From: Gammaproteobacteria bacterium
Lineage (GTDB): Bacteria; Pseudomonadota; Gammaproteobacteria; Steroidobacterales; GCA-2729495
NCBI GenBank assembly: GCA_015709695.1
Contig: CP054183.1
Location: forward strand, 2,902,992-2,966,991
Reading direction: 5' to 3'
DNA length: 64,000 bases
The position numbers and the translations under genes are program-made. A model generated the notes under the pieces. The model was not told the origin of the DNA. It was given only the letters and a program-made list of their open reading frames with translations, and made no database searches. How positions within the stretch are numbered: the first letter of the stretch is position 1; every line of letters begins with the position of its first letter. Positions 16,657 to 26,148 of the stretch are shown here, piece after piece.

Positions 16657-19122
16657 TCAACCGAACAGGCCGTGGAAGGCGGCCGGGCCGTGACGCTGCG
16701 CCACCAGCAGGTCCATGAACTGCGGGGCATTCATCGGCTCGCCGAACAGCAGGCCCTGGACGAAGTCGCAGCCGGTGGAGCGCAGGAATGCCAGCTGGTG
16801 GGGCGACTCCACGCCCTCGGCGATGACATCGAGCTTCAGGCCATGGCCCATCTGGATGATGGTGGCGACGATGGTGGCGTCATCGGCGTCGGTGGCGGCG
16901 TCGCGGACGAAGGACTGGTCGATCTTCAGCGTGTTGATCGGGAATTTCTGCAGGGCACTCAGCGAGGAATAGCCGGTGCCGAAATCGTCGATGGCGAGCG
17001 AGAGGCCCATGGCGTAGAGCTCGTCGAGGATCTTCACCGTGCGTTCCGGATCCTCCATGAGCGTGCTCTCGGTGATCTCCAGCTCGAGGCTGGCCGGCGG
17101 CACGCCATGGCGCTTGCAGATGGCGGCCACGCGCTGCGCGAAGTTGGGCTGGCGCAGCTGCTTCAGGGAGAGGTTCACGGCGATCTTGCCGGGGAAGGCC
17201 ATCTGCGCCTGCCAGGCGTGGAAGTCGCGGCAGACACGATCCAGGACCCATTCGCCGATATCGAGGATGAGGTTGCTCTCCTCCGCCAGCGGGATGAACT
17301 CCGAGGGCAGGACGATGCCGCGGTCGGACATCTCCCAGCGCACCAGTGCCTCGCCGCCGGCGACACGGCCGCTGCGCAGGTCCACCTTGGGCTGGTACTG
17401 CAGCAGCAGCTCCTCGCGCTGGTAGGCCCGGCGCAGCTTGCTCTTCAGCATCAGCCGCTCGGTTGCGGCGGCGTTCATCTCCGGGTCGAAGAACTCGAAG
17501 CTGTCGCCGCCGGTGCGCTTGGCGTGGTACAGGGCCGAGTCGGCGCTGCGCACCAGATCGATCACGTTGCGGGCATCGACGGGGTAGGTGGCGATGCCGA
17601 TGCTGACCGTCATGTAGATCTGGTGGCCGTGGTACGGCAGCATCCGCGCCAGTTCCGCGAGGATGGCGCGGGCCGTGTCCGCCAGATGCAGGCTCGCCGC
17701 CACCGCGTCGGCCGGGTTCTCGAGGATGATGCCGAACTCGTCCCCGGCGAAGCGGCCGATGATGGTGCCTGAGGGCAGCAGGCGGCCCAGCCTCTCGGTC
17801 AGCGTCTCCAGGCACAGGTCACCGGCGCTGTGGCCGTAGATGTCATTGATGTCCTTGAAGCGGTCGACGTCCAGGTACAGCAGCGCGAAGCCGCGCCCCT
17901 GGCGGCTGGCGCGCGCAATCGACCGCTGCAGCAGGTGCTGGAACTGCATGCGGTTGGGAACCTTGGTCAGGGCATCGATGCGCGCCAGGTAGCGGATGCG
18001 CTGCTCGGCGAGCTTGCGCTCGGCGATGTTGCGGGCGGCGATGATGAAACCGCGAAAGGCCGGGTCCGCATCGTGGATCGCCGAAATGGTGAAGGACACC
18101 GGCACCTCGCGCTGCGCCTGGTTGACCAGCGCGCCTTCGCGCGCGCTCGCGCCGGTGTCGCCCAGCGCGAACTGCCCGCTGTGCGCGGGCGCCACCAGCG
18201 AGGCGATCGGCCTGCCCACCAGCGCCGGTTCCGGCAGCTCCAGCAGGCGGCAGGCGGCGGCATTGACCCGGGTGACGACACCTTCCTGGCTGACGATGAA
18301 CAGCGCCTCGCTCATGCTGCCGAGTACCTTGTCGAGGTAATCCCGGGAGATGGTGGTGGTCTGCAGTCTCCGGCGCAGTTCATCGAAGCTGGTGGCCAGG
18401 CGGCCCAGTTCGTCCTGGCGCGGCAGGACGATGGCGCCATCGTAATCGCCGGCACTCATGCGCTCGGCGCCGCGGGTGAGCAGGCGGATGTCGCCGACCT
18501 GGCGCCTGGCGAACACCACCAGCAGGGAGAAGATGCCGATCATCACCAGCAGGGCCAGGGCGAAGGCCCAGGTGACGGTGTCGCGGCCGAACTTCAGCAC
18601 CAGCGCCGCGAGCAGGCTGCGCAGCACGCTGGCATCGGCGTTGGTCATGGTGGTGTCGAAGACCTGGCCCAGCGAGCCGGCGCCGTCGCCGCCGGGCAGC
18701 GGCATGCGCGCCACGATGAAGCTGTCACGGGTTTCCACCTCGCCGACACCGATATCGGCGAAGCGCTCCATCAGCGCCGGGTCACCGGAATGATGGATGG
18801 CATTCCCTGCCGCGTCGAACATCACGATCAGGCTGGCGCCGTCGAGCCTCGACAGGCGCCGCAGGGTGGTGTCCAACTCGGCCGGGCTGGCGTTGCGCGT
18901 CAGGGTGCCGACACGTTCGGCGACGATGCGCGTGGTGCTGTGCGCATGCTCCGCGATGCGCGCCACCATCTGGTCCTGGAACACCAGGGCGCTCTGGCTG
19001 AGCGCCGTGTCGAGCGAGGAGCGGAAGGCCACGTAGAGGCTGAGGCCGGTGAGCGCGATCGCCACGGCGCAGATGGCCGCGGTGATCAGCAGGTACTTCG
19101 GCAGCAGGCTGAGTGGCTTCAT
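16657..19122 (-). CDS. Membrane GGDEF-EAL cyclic-di-GMP enzyme
   Basis: An 821-residue sensor protein. Two transmembrane segments (about 8-32 and 165-190) enclose a periplasmic sensory region, followed by HAMP (about 190-245), a PAS domain (about 255-365), GGDEF (about 375-540) and EAL (about 555-800). The GGDEF signature is RFAGDEFGI, that is AGDEF, a variant that may retain activity. The EAL domain keeps GGEALVRWE, ITEST, IDDFGTGYSS and the late AEGVES, so phosphodiesterase activity is likely. The ATG at 19122 gives the first hydrophobic segment directly; upstream in-frame sequence enters an inverted repeat. The signal sensed is unknown. Confidence 0.93.
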   Translation of the reverse strand: MKPLSLLPKYLLITAAICAVAIALTGLSLYVAFRSSLDTALSQSALVFQDQMVARIAEHAHSTTRIVAERVGTLTRNASPAELDTTLRRLSRLDGASLIVMFDAAGNAIHHSGDPALMERFADIGVGEVETRDSFIVARMPLPGGDGAGSLGQVFDTTMTNADASVLRSLLAALVLKFGRDTVTWAFALALLVMIGIFSLLVVFARRQVGDIRLLTRGAERMSAGDYDGAIVLPRQDELGRLATSFDELRRRLQTTTISRDYLDKVLGSMSEALFIVSQEGVVTRVNAAACRLLELPEPALVGRPIASLVAPAHSGQFALGDTGASAREGALVNQAQREVPVSFTISAIHDADPAFRGFIIAARNIAERKLAEQRIRYLARIDALTKVPNRMQFQHLLQRSIARASRQGRGFALLYLDVDRFKDINDIYGHSAGDLCLETLTERLGRLLPSGTIIGRFAGDEFGIILENPADAVAASLHLADTARAILAELARMLPYHGHQIYMTVSIGIATYPVDARNVIDLVRSADSALYHAKRTGGDSFEFFDPEMNAAATERLMLKSKLRRAYQREELLLQYQPKVDLRSGRVAGGEALVRWEMSDRGIVLPSEFIPLAEESNLILDIGEWVLDRVCRDFHAWQAQMAFPGKIAVNLSLKQLRQPNFAQRVAAICKRHGVPPASLELEITESTLMEDPERTVKILDELYAMGLSLAIDDFGTGYSSLSALQKFPINTLKIDQSFVRDAATDADDATIVATIIQMGHGLKLDVIAEGVESPHQLAFLRSTGCDFVQGLLFGEPMNAPQFMDLLVAQRHGPAAFHGLFG

Positions 19123-19227
19123 TGGCTGGCTCGCGATGCGTCCGCTCGCGCTTGTTGTTGTGCCGGTGCCCCGGGTCGGCTTGCAGCTGATTCTAGCAGC
19201 GGCGGGGCCGGGCGGCCGACAGCGCGA

Positions 19228-19368
19228 AAGGGACTGCCGGTGGGGGACCCGGTGCTGCCGTTCAGCCGCACATCCCTGTGCGGCCTCACTGCCTGTCGGG
19301 CTCGCTTTCGCTGTCCCTGCGCCGCTCGCCCTCCAGGCGCGCACCGGGTCCCCCACCGGCAGTCCCTT
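19228..19368. repeat. Long inverted repeat with inner hairpin (MITE-like)
   Basis: Perfect 28-bp inverted arms (19228-19255 and 19341-19368, beginning AAGGGACTGCCGGTG) flank an 85-bp centre that holds another hairpin with 8-bp arms (GCCGCACA/TGTGCGGC, 19265-19284). No open frame with coding character and no transposase were seen. The element fills most of the 316-bp gap between the divergent GGDEF/EAL and receiver-protein genes. It may be a miniature transposable element or a strong cruciform/transcript structure. No target-site duplication was identified. Confidence 0.8.
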
Positions 19369-19439
19369 CCCCCCTGCGCCGCGGGCTCTCCATCGCAGTG
19401 CGAACTCGCGCAGAAAAATCCGGCCGGGCCGGGGCTACA

Positions 19440-20837
19440 ATGGCCGCGCACCGGGTTGTGTCGAGCGTGGTTACCCCCCTGACCATCGTGTCCAAGAGTG
19501 CGCTGATCGTCGATGACAGCCGGACCGCCCGCCAGGCGCTGGGCACCGTGCTGGAAGCCAACCGCCTGCGGGTGGAGACGGCGGCGTCCGCGGAGGAGGC
19601 GCTCGAATTCCTGAGCCACAGCCGCCCCGACGTGATCTTCATGGATCACCTGATGCCGGGCATGGACGGCCTCCAGGCCGTCAAGGCCATCAAGACCAAC
19701 CCGGCCACCGCCACCATCCCGATCATGATGTACACCTCCCAGGGCGGCGAGCTCTATGTCGGGCAGGCGCGCGCATTGGGCGCCCTCGGCGTGCTGCCCA
19801 AGCAGATCAAGCCGGTGGAAGTTTCCGAGCTGCTGAAGTCGCTGCATCTCGTGGAAGCCGCCGCCGACGGGCGCCACGCCGCGGATGAGCCGGTACCGGC
19901 AGCCGGGGCTGATCCGGCCCCTGTCCCGGCCCAGGCTCAGACCCAGGCCCAGGTCCAGGCCCAGGCCCAGGCAAACCCCCGCGGCGATCTCGAACTCTGG
20001 GTGCAGTCGTTGCTGGCACACCAGTCGCAGGAGATCCGTGCCGATGTGCAGGCCGCGGTGAGCCGGGCCCTGCGCGAGCATGAGGCGGCGCGCGAGGCTG
20101 CCGCGGCAGTACCGCCGCCTGCCCGCCGCCGGGCCGCACCGCTGCTGCTGGTGTTGCTGGCGCTGGTCGCGGTGTCTGCCACGTTCTTCATGCTCAACCT
20201 CGATGCGCAGCGCAAGTGGCGCAGCGCCGTGCAGCAGAACGCAAGCCTGGTGGATGCGCTCAACGAACGCCGCAACGCCACGGCGGCCGCTGTCGATGAC
20301 AGCACCCTGAAGGTGGCGGCAGCGCGCGATGCGGCGGCCGGCCGCTATGCCGACTTCATCGCTGCAGTGGAATGGGGCGTCAACCAGGCGGCGCTGTTTC
20401 CGCCGGGTGGCGAGCCATTCGCCGGCCAGAGGCTGGAGGTCCTGCGCGGCCTGGTGGACCGGCTGACGGCCCTGGGTTTCACCGGCACCGTGCGCCTCGA
20501 TGGCCATGTCGGTGACTTCTGCTACGTGCCTGGCGCGGACGGGACGCTGCTGCTCGCCGCGGACGACCTGCCGGTGGAGCGCTGCGCGCGCATGGGGCTC
20601 GGCACGGAGGAGGCGCGCACGGCATCGGCCCGCCAGTCGGTCGCCTTCGCCAATTACCTCGGCAGCCGTGCAGCCGATCCGGCGTTGCGGATCGAGGTCG
20701 TGGCCCATGGCAACGCGCAGCCGGCGGTGCCGTATCCGGCGTTGCTGGCCGGCCTCACCGCCGGCGAATGGAACGCCGTGGCCAGGCAGAACAACCGCGT
20801 CAGCATCACGCTTCTTCCGGGCCAGCCGCAGCGCTAG
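19440..20837 (+). CDS. Receiver-domain protein with membrane anchor and periplasmic domain
   Basis: A 465-residue protein (if the ATG at 19440 is used; in-frame GTG codons at 19458 and 19488 are alternatives and lie closer to the domain). Its N-terminal CheY-like receiver domain has ALIVDDSR, the phospho-acceptor in VIFMDHLMPG, the Thr in MYTSQGG and the conserved Lys in LPKQIKP. A linker with repeated Gln-Ala units follows, then a helical segment, a transmembrane helix (PLLLVLLALVAVSATFFML) and a C-terminal domain of about 200 residues that should be periplasmic. No DNA-binding or enzymatic output domain is recognised. An unusual architecture for a response regulator. Confidence 0.85.
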   Translation: MAAHRVVSSVVTPLTIVSKSALIVDDSRTARQALGTVLEANRLRVETAASAEEALEFLSHSRPDVIFMDHLMPGMDGLQAVKAIKTNPATATIPIMMYTSQGGELYVGQARALGALGVLPKQIKPVEVSELLKSLHLVEAAADGRHAADEPVPAAGADPAPVPAQAQTQAQVQAQAQANPRGDLELWVQSLLAHQSQEIRADVQAAVSRALREHEAAREAAAAVPPPARRRAAPLLLVLLALVAVSATFFMLNLDAQRKWRSAVQQNASLVDALNERRNATAAAVDDSTLKVAAARDAAAGRYADFIAAVEWGVNQAALFPPGGEPFAGQRLEVLRGLVDRLTALGFTGTVRLDGHVGDFCYVPGADGTLLLAADDLPVERCARMGLGTEEARTASARQSVAFANYLGSRAADPALRIEVVAHGNAQPAVPYPALLAGLTAGEWNAVARQNNRVSITLLPGQPQR

Positions 20838-20840
20838 GCT

Positions 20841-21839
20841 GTGGCATTCCGGCTACCGCAGCGAAACCACGTGATCTACCAGGCTCCCCCCGGCCTGCGG
20901 GGCGCACACCTGCAGTCGCTGCTCGCGACCCTGCCATTGCGCCGGCACCTGGTGTGGCGGCGCGTGGGCGCTTCCCTGGGCGGCACCCGCAGCGAGGTGC
21001 TCGATGCCGGCGCCGGGGTGCGCCTGCTCGCGGAGCACACGCCGCCGCCAGTGGCCGGGTCGGGGCGGCTCGCCGTGCTGATCCACGGCTGGGAGGGCAG
21101 CGCGGCTTCGCTCTACATGGTCTCCCTGGCGGCGCGACTGGTACAGGACGGCTTCCGCGTGGTGCGCCTCAACCTGCGCGACCATGGCGATTCGCATCAC
21201 CTGAACCCGGGCATCTTCCATTCCTGCCGCCTCGACGAAGTGCTGGGCGCGCTGGCGACCTTGCAGGACCGTTTTGCCGGCGAGCGCCTGCACCTCGCGG
21301 GCTTCTCGCTGGGCGGCAACTTCGCGCTGCGCGTGGCGGCGCTTGCGCCGGCAGCCGGCCTGCGGCTGGTGAAAGTGGTGGCCGTCTGCCCGGTGCTCGA
21401 TCCGCGGCACACGCTGGAGGCACTCGACGGCGGCCTGCCGATGTATCGCCTGTACTTCCTGCGCAAGTGGCGCCGCTCGCTGGAGCGCAAGCGGCGTGCC
21501 TTTCCCGATCTCTACGAGTTCGGCCGGCTCGGCCGCTTCCGCAGCCTGCGCGAGATGACGGGATACTTCGTCAGCCATTTCACCGGGTTCCCGGACCTGG
21601 ATGCCTACTTGCGGGGCTATGCCATCACCGGTGACCGGCTGGCGGGGCTGGAGATCCCGGCCGACGTGCTGCTGGCCGATGACGACCCGGTGATTCCGGT
21701 CGCGGACGTGGCCGCGCTCGCGCCAGCGGCTGCGCTGACCGTGCATCGCAGTGCCCATGGCGGCCATTGCGGGTTCATGCAGGGATACCGCCTGCAGAGC
21801 TGGCTCGACGACTTCGTCGCCCGGGCCTTCGACACCTGA
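20841..21839 (+). CDS. YheT-family alpha/beta hydrolase
   Basis: A 332-residue hydrolase related to YheT. The nucleophile elbow GFSLGGN, the acid in LLADDDPVIP and the histidine in HGGHCGF form the expected triad; HGWEGSAASLYM supplies the oxyanion region. The GTG at 20841 follows the previous stop by 3 bp; another GTG at 20871 is possible. Substrate unknown. The close spacing suggests co-transcription with the receiver protein, though no functional link is evident. Confidence 0.9.
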   Translation: MAFRLPQRNHVIYQAPPGLRGAHLQSLLATLPLRRHLVWRRVGASLGGTRSEVLDAGAGVRLLAEHTPPPVAGSGRLAVLIHGWEGSAASLYMVSLAARLVQDGFRVVRLNLRDHGDSHHLNPGIFHSCRLDEVLGALATLQDRFAGERLHLAGFSLGGNFALRVAALAPAAGLRLVKVVAVCPVLDPRHTLEALDGGLPMYRLYFLRKWRRSLERKRRAFPDLYEFGRLGRFRSLREMTGYFVSHFTGFPDLDAYLRGYAITGDRLAGLEIPADVLLADDDPVIPVADVAALAPAAALTVHRSAHGGHCGFMQGYRLQSWLDDFVARAFDT

Positions 21840-21941
21840 CGCCCATGCAGCGAACAGCCTGCCCCGCGTCGCGGTACATGGGTACTGCAGAGGTCGCGGG
21901 CCGTGTAACCTTGCACGGATGAGCCAGGGGACAAACCAGCC

Positions 21942-23501
21942 GTGACGCGCCGCTTCGACAAGCGCCTGGCGGCGCTGGCCACGCTGGCGCAGCCGGAGCT
22001 GCTGCGTGGCGGGCTGCGCGGCGTGGAGAAGGAATGCCTGCGCGTCACGCCGGACGGGCTGGTGGCGCAGACGGGGCACCCGGTGGCACTGGGTTCGGCA
22101 CTGACCAACCGCCACATCACCACGGATTACTCCGAGGCCCTCATCGAGTTCATCACGCCCCCGGAACGCAACACGCCGGCCACCCTGTCCTTCCTCGGCG
22201 ACATCCATCAGTTCGCCTGGCCGGCAATCGGCGAAGAACTCTTCTGGCCGCTGTCCATGCCCTGCCGGCTGCGCGGCGAGCAGGACATCCCGATCGCCCG
22301 CTACGGCCGCTCCAACGTCGGCCGGATGAAGAGCGTGTACCGGCAAGGCCTGGGGTATCGCTACGGACGCTTCATGCAGGCGATTGCCGGCGTGCACTTC
22401 AACTTCTCGCTGCCCGGCGGCTTCTGGCCGGCGTACGCGCAACTGGAGCGCTCGCGGGCCGGCGCCGTCGAGCTGAAGTCGGCGGCCTACCTCGATGCGG
22501 TGCGCAACGTGCGGCGCATGGACTGGCTGCTGTTCTACCTGTTTGGCGCCTCACCCGCGGTGTGCCGCTGCTTCCTGCCGCAGGGTGGCCCGGGATTGGC
22601 GGAATTCGGCCCGGACACCTGGTTCGCACCCCATGCCACCTCGCTGCGCATGAGCGACATCGGCTACAAGAATGCCAGCCAGGACGGCATCTGGATTTCT
22701 GCCAACAGCCTGGAGGAGTACATCGCCGACCTGACCCGGGCCATCCGCACACCCAGCCCGGCCTTCGAGCGCATCGGCGTGCACGTCGATGGTGAATGGC
22801 GGCAGCTGAATCCGCACCAGCTGCAGATCGAGAACGAGTACTACAGCACCATCCGTCCGAAGCGCTCGGCGCTGAGCGGCGAACGCCCGACGATGGCCCT
22901 GCGTCGCGGCGGTATCGAATACCTGGAATTGCGTGCCCTGGACCTGGACCCGTTCGCGCCCACCGGCGTCAACCTGCGCGAGCTGCTGTTCGCCGAGGTG
23001 TTCCTGGTCTACTGCCTGCTGTGCGACAGTCCCGGCATCGACGCGGCGGAGCAGGGCGAGATCGATTTCAACCATCGCGCCGTCGCCCGGCGCGGACGCG
23101 AGCCGGGCCTGGTGTTGCGGCGCCGGGGCCGCGAAGTGGCCATGCGTGACTGGGCCGGCGAGATCCTCCAGTCCATGCAGGGTGTGGCCGAACTGCTCGA
23201 TGGGGGTGACGGCGCCTGCCTGGCTGCCCTGCGCGAGTGCGCGATGCTGCTCGGCGAGCCGGAGGCGACCCCCTCGGCACGCGTGCTTCGCGAACTGCGG
23301 GCCAGCGGACAGCAGCTCTCCGGCTACGGACTGAGCCTCGCGGCCGGTTACCGGGAGCACTTCCTCTCCATGGCAGACGAGGCGAACACCCACTACCGCG
23401 TGCTGGAGACCGAGGCCCTCGCCTCGCTGGACCGCCAGTGCTGGATCGAGGAGCACGACACCCTGCCCTTCGACGAGTACCTCCGCGCCTACTACGCCTG
23501 A
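21942..23501 (+). CDS. gshA: Glutamate-cysteine ligase
   Basis: A 519-residue class I glutamate-cysteine ligase, which makes gamma-glutamylcysteine, the first step of glutathione synthesis. Visible are GGLRGVEKECLRVTPDG, ITTDYSEALIEFITPP, GRSNVGRMKSVYRQGLGYRYG, GVHFNFS and IENEYYSTIRPKR. The start is GTG at 21942 with AGGGGA upstream. Length and order match E. coli GshA. It is followed by two small membrane-protein genes. Confidence 0.96.
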   Translation: MTRRFDKRLAALATLAQPELLRGGLRGVEKECLRVTPDGLVAQTGHPVALGSALTNRHITTDYSEALIEFITPPERNTPATLSFLGDIHQFAWPAIGEELFWPLSMPCRLRGEQDIPIARYGRSNVGRMKSVYRQGLGYRYGRFMQAIAGVHFNFSLPGGFWPAYAQLERSRAGAVELKSAAYLDAVRNVRRMDWLLFYLFGASPAVCRCFLPQGGPGLAEFGPDTWFAPHATSLRMSDIGYKNASQDGIWISANSLEEYIADLTRAIRTPSPAFERIGVHVDGEWRQLNPHQLQIENEYYSTIRPKRSALSGERPTMALRRGGIEYLELRALDLDPFAPTGVNLRELLFAEVFLVYCLLCDSPGIDAAEQGEIDFNHRAVARRGREPGLVLRRRGREVAMRDWAGEILQSMQGVAELLDGGDGACLAALRECAMLLGEPEATPSARVLRELRASGQQLSGYGLSLAAGYREHFLSMADEANTHYRVLETEALASLDRQCWIEEHDTLPFDEYLRAYYA

Positions 23502-23563
23502 GCTGGTCCCGCCGGGGCCGTGATTTGCTATGCTGCGGGCCATTCTTCGCGGAGTCTGATTGC

Positions 23564-24151
23564 TTGGCGCGACTCTTCTACGTGTGCGTCCTCGTGGGCG
23601 TCGTGCTCACCGTGCTGCTGGCCGGCGTCTACCCGTTGCCGCAGCACACGCGCTACCGCTCGATCGTCAGCGTGATACCCGATGGCGGCCGCGAGGAGCG
23701 GTTCATCATGCGCTGGCCCGAGGACCGCGTGCAGCCGCTGCAGGCTGGACGTGCCGGATCCATCGTGCTGGCGGCGGGCGGCGCCTCGTTCCTGTCCGCG
23801 GCAGACGGCGGCAGCGCCAGCGTCGAGGTCTTCCGCATGCGGGATGCGGCCGGCAACGTGATCGGCCTTGCGAGCCGCAGCACCACGGCCAATGCGGGCG
23901 GCACGCAGGACGCCAGCTGGGCATTGCTGATCCCGAGCCGCGGCACCCTGTTCCTGTCCCGGCAGCAGGGCGGTGGTGCCACGCCGGAAGGCGGCAGCAC
24001 AGGCGGGTCCGGCCGGGTCACCGGCGGCACCGGCGAGTTCGCGGCGCTGATCGGCAGCTACGATGAGGCCCGGGAAGCCGGCAAGCCGGCGGCAGATGGC
24101 AGCACGAGCGGCCAGATCACGCTCGTCACCCGCGTGCAGGCTGCACCCTGA
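23564..24151 (+). CDS. Membrane-anchored protein of unknown function (1 of 2)
   Basis: A 195-residue protein starting at a TTG (GGAG 9 nt upstream). An N-terminal hydrophobic helix (about residues 4-24) anchors it, and the rest should face the periplasm. The body is beta-rich with a Gly/Ser/Thr-rich, low-complexity section near residues 145-165. The stop overlaps the next start by one base (TGATG), so the two products are made together. No family recognised. Confidence 0.68.
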   Translation: MARLFYVCVLVGVVLTVLLAGVYPLPQHTRYRSIVSVIPDGGREERFIMRWPEDRVQPLQAGRAGSIVLAAGGASFLSAADGGSASVEVFRMRDAAGNVIGLASRSTTANAGGTQDASWALLIPSRGTLFLSRQQGGGATPEGGSTGGSGRVTGGTGEFAALIGSYDEAREAGKPAADGSTSGQITLVTRVQAAP

Positions 24152-24804
24152 TGCGCATCCTGGTCGCCACGCTCGGCTTGCTGGCAGGCATCTTCCTCGG
24201 TGCCGTCCTGCTCATGCTCAATCCCATCAGTCTCGTGCAGGGCACCCCGGCGGCGCTGTCCGGTGCGGTGCGCGTGCTCGCCTGGGAATCCGGTGGCGGC
24301 TTCCGCGGCTTCGAGCTCACGCCCGGTGGCTTGCTGGGCCTGCGCAGCGCCGCGGGTCGTGCAGCGGCCTTCGGTGATCCGGCCCTGGAGCATGCGCGCG
24401 TGGAGATCGTCGCACTCAGCGACGACAGCGGCGGCCCGCCGGTGCTGGGCGTGCGGCTGAGTGCGATCGGCACCGGCAACTCGCTGCTGCAGGCGCGTCT
24501 TGGCACGGTGGTGGCATGGAGCCTGGCGTGGCCAGGCCAGGGCAGCGTCATGCTGGCGGGCTCGGAGAACTACTGGGCGCCTTTTCGCGATGGGCTGTGG
24601 TCGGCGATGCGCGGCCGCGGCTACCAGCCAGGTCGTGCACATTACCTGCTGCCGCCACTGCCACGCCTCGGTGCGCCATGGCTCGTTTCCGGCACCGGAG
24701 CCTTTGCCGGGGTCCATGGCAGCTTCCGCGAGGAATTCACGCCTGTCGCCGCCAGGCCGGGCGATCTCACCGGTTCGCGCCAGCTGAGCCTCGCCACCGA
24801 GTGA
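24151..24804 (+). CDS. Membrane-anchored protein of unknown function (2 of 2)
   Basis: A 217-residue protein with an N-terminal transmembrane or uncleaved signal segment (MRILVATLGLLAGIFLGAV) and a periplasmic remainder without recognisable motifs. It is coupled by a TGATG overlap to the preceding gene, also single-pass at the N-terminus. The pair probably forms an envelope complex (inference). It is convergent with the FAD reductase gene, 15 bp away. Confidence 0.68.
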   Translation: MRILVATLGLLAGIFLGAVLLMLNPISLVQGTPAALSGAVRVLAWESGGGFRGFELTPGGLLGLRSAAGRAAAFGDPALEHARVEIVALSDDSGGPPVLGVRLSAIGTGNSLLQARLGTVVAWSLAWPGQGSVMLAGSENYWAPFRDGLWSAMRGRGYQPGRAHYLLPPLPRLGAPWLVSGTGAFAGVHGSFREEFTPVAARPGDLTGSRQLSLATE

Positions 24805-24819
24805 GCGCCGCCGAGGCGG

Positions 24820-26049
24820 TCAGTGGCCGAGGGCCGCTTCCGCCAGTGCCTTGAACGGCACGCTGCTGTCGGCGACGGCGGCGGGATCGAGCCGGGCACC
24901 ATCGGCGATCAGCTTCTTCGACAGCATGAATTCCCGCGGACTGTTGACGGCATGGACGGCGATGAGTCGTCCGCCGGCGAAGTAGAACACCGCGAAGCTG
25001 CGGCTGGCAGGTTCGCCGCGCAGGACCAGGGAGCTGTAGTTGTCGGCGATGCCCGTCATCTGCAGCTTGAGGTCGTACTGGTCCGACCAGAACCATGGCA
25101 CCTGGGCGTAGGGTTCGGCCCGCCCCAGGATGTCGAGCGCCGCGGTCTTGCCCTGTTCGGTGGCGTTGTGCACCGATTCCAGCCGCAGGCGCCGGCCAAG
25201 CAGGCGGTTGGGGTGGCTGGTGCAGTCGCCGGCGGCGTAGATGTCCGGGTCGCTGCTGCGGCAGAACTCGTCGACGACGATGCCATTGCTGCACTCCAGG
25301 CCAGCGTCCTCGGCCAGCTGCGTGGCGGGCAGGATGCCGACACCCACCACCACCAGGTCGGCCGGCAGTTCGGCGCCGCTGGTGCAGATCACCCTGACGC
25401 CCTCGCCGTCGCTGCGGATTTCGGCGACGCCGGCGCCAAGGTGGAACTGCACGCCCGCTTCCTGGTGAGCCTGCAGGTAGAACTGCGAGACCGGTGGGGC
25501 TACCACGCGCGCCATGATGCGGTCGGCAATCTCCACCACGCAGACATCGAGGCCCGCGGTGACCGCCACCGCCGCCACCTCGAGGCCGATGTAGCCGCCG
25601 CCGATCACCACCATGCGCCGGCCCGGCCTGAATGCCGCCTGGATGCCGCGCACATCATCGATGGTCCGCAGGTAATGCACCTGGGGAAGATCCTGCCCCG
25701 GGATCGGCACGCGGCGCACCTGGCTGCCGGTGGCGAGGATCAGCTTGTCATAGCCGACTGCCTGGCCATCGATGGATACCGTGCGCCGCCGGCGGTCGAT
25801 GGCCTCGACGCGGGTGCCGAGCCGCAGCTGCACGTCATGGTCCCGGTAGAACTGCTCCGGCCGCAGGTGGAGCCGCTCCTGCTCCAGTTCCCCGGCGAGG
25901 AATTTCTTCGACAATGGCGGGCGCTGGTAGGGCAGGTACGGCTCGTCGCCGGCCATGAGGATGGCCCCGCCGTAGCCACCGTGGCGGAGCGAGATGACGG
26001 CCTGGGCAGCCGCCTGGCCGGCCCCGGCAATGACAACGGTATCGCGCAT
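24820..26049 (-). CDS. FAD-dependent ferredoxin/rubredoxin reductase
   Basis: A 409-residue flavoprotein of the ferredoxin/rubredoxin reductase type, passing electrons from NAD(P)H to a small iron-sulphur protein. The N-terminal FAD site reads VVIAGAGQAAAQAV, the second nucleotide site VVIGGGYIGLEVAAV, and the late FAD motif DIYAAGDCTSHPN. YLPYQRPPLSKKFL near residue 40 is typical of this subgroup (as with dioxygenase ferredoxin reductases). The ATG at 26049 fits the domain start; it has no Shine-Dalgarno site. Its partner ferredoxin is not in the window. Confidence 0.9.
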   Translation of the reverse strand: MRDTVVIAGAGQAAAQAVISLRHGGYGGAILMAGDEPYLPYQRPPLSKKFLAGELEQERLHLRPEQFYRDHDVQLRLGTRVEAIDRRRRTVSIDGQAVGYDKLILATGSQVRRVPIPGQDLPQVHYLRTIDDVRGIQAAFRPGRRMVVIGGGYIGLEVAAVAVTAGLDVCVVEIADRIMARVVAPPVSQFYLQAHQEAGVQFHLGAGVAEIRSDGEGVRVICTSGAELPADLVVVGVGILPATQLAEDAGLECSNGIVVDEFCRSSDPDIYAAGDCTSHPNRLLGRRLRLESVHNATEQGKTAALDILGRAEPYAQVPWFWSDQYDLKLQMTGIADNYSSLVLRGEPASRSFAVFYFAGGRLIAVHAVNSPREFMLSKKLIADGARLDPAAVADSSVPFKALAEAALGH

Positions 26050-26076
26050 GAAGGAGGCTTTCGGACTGTTGCCCTG

Positions 26077-26082
26077 ATTATA
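26077..26082 (-). promoter_or_regulatory. -10 box for the FAD reductase
   Basis: A perfect TATAAT on the minus strand, about 28 bp upstream of the start codon, in the 99-bp gap between divergent oxidoreductase genes. No good -35 was found. Confidence 0.4.
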
Positions 26083-26148
26083 CTGACTGGCGTGGACGGC
26101 CATGCCGGCCGCCACCTTCCCCCGGCTTCAGTACAGGACCAGTCATTC

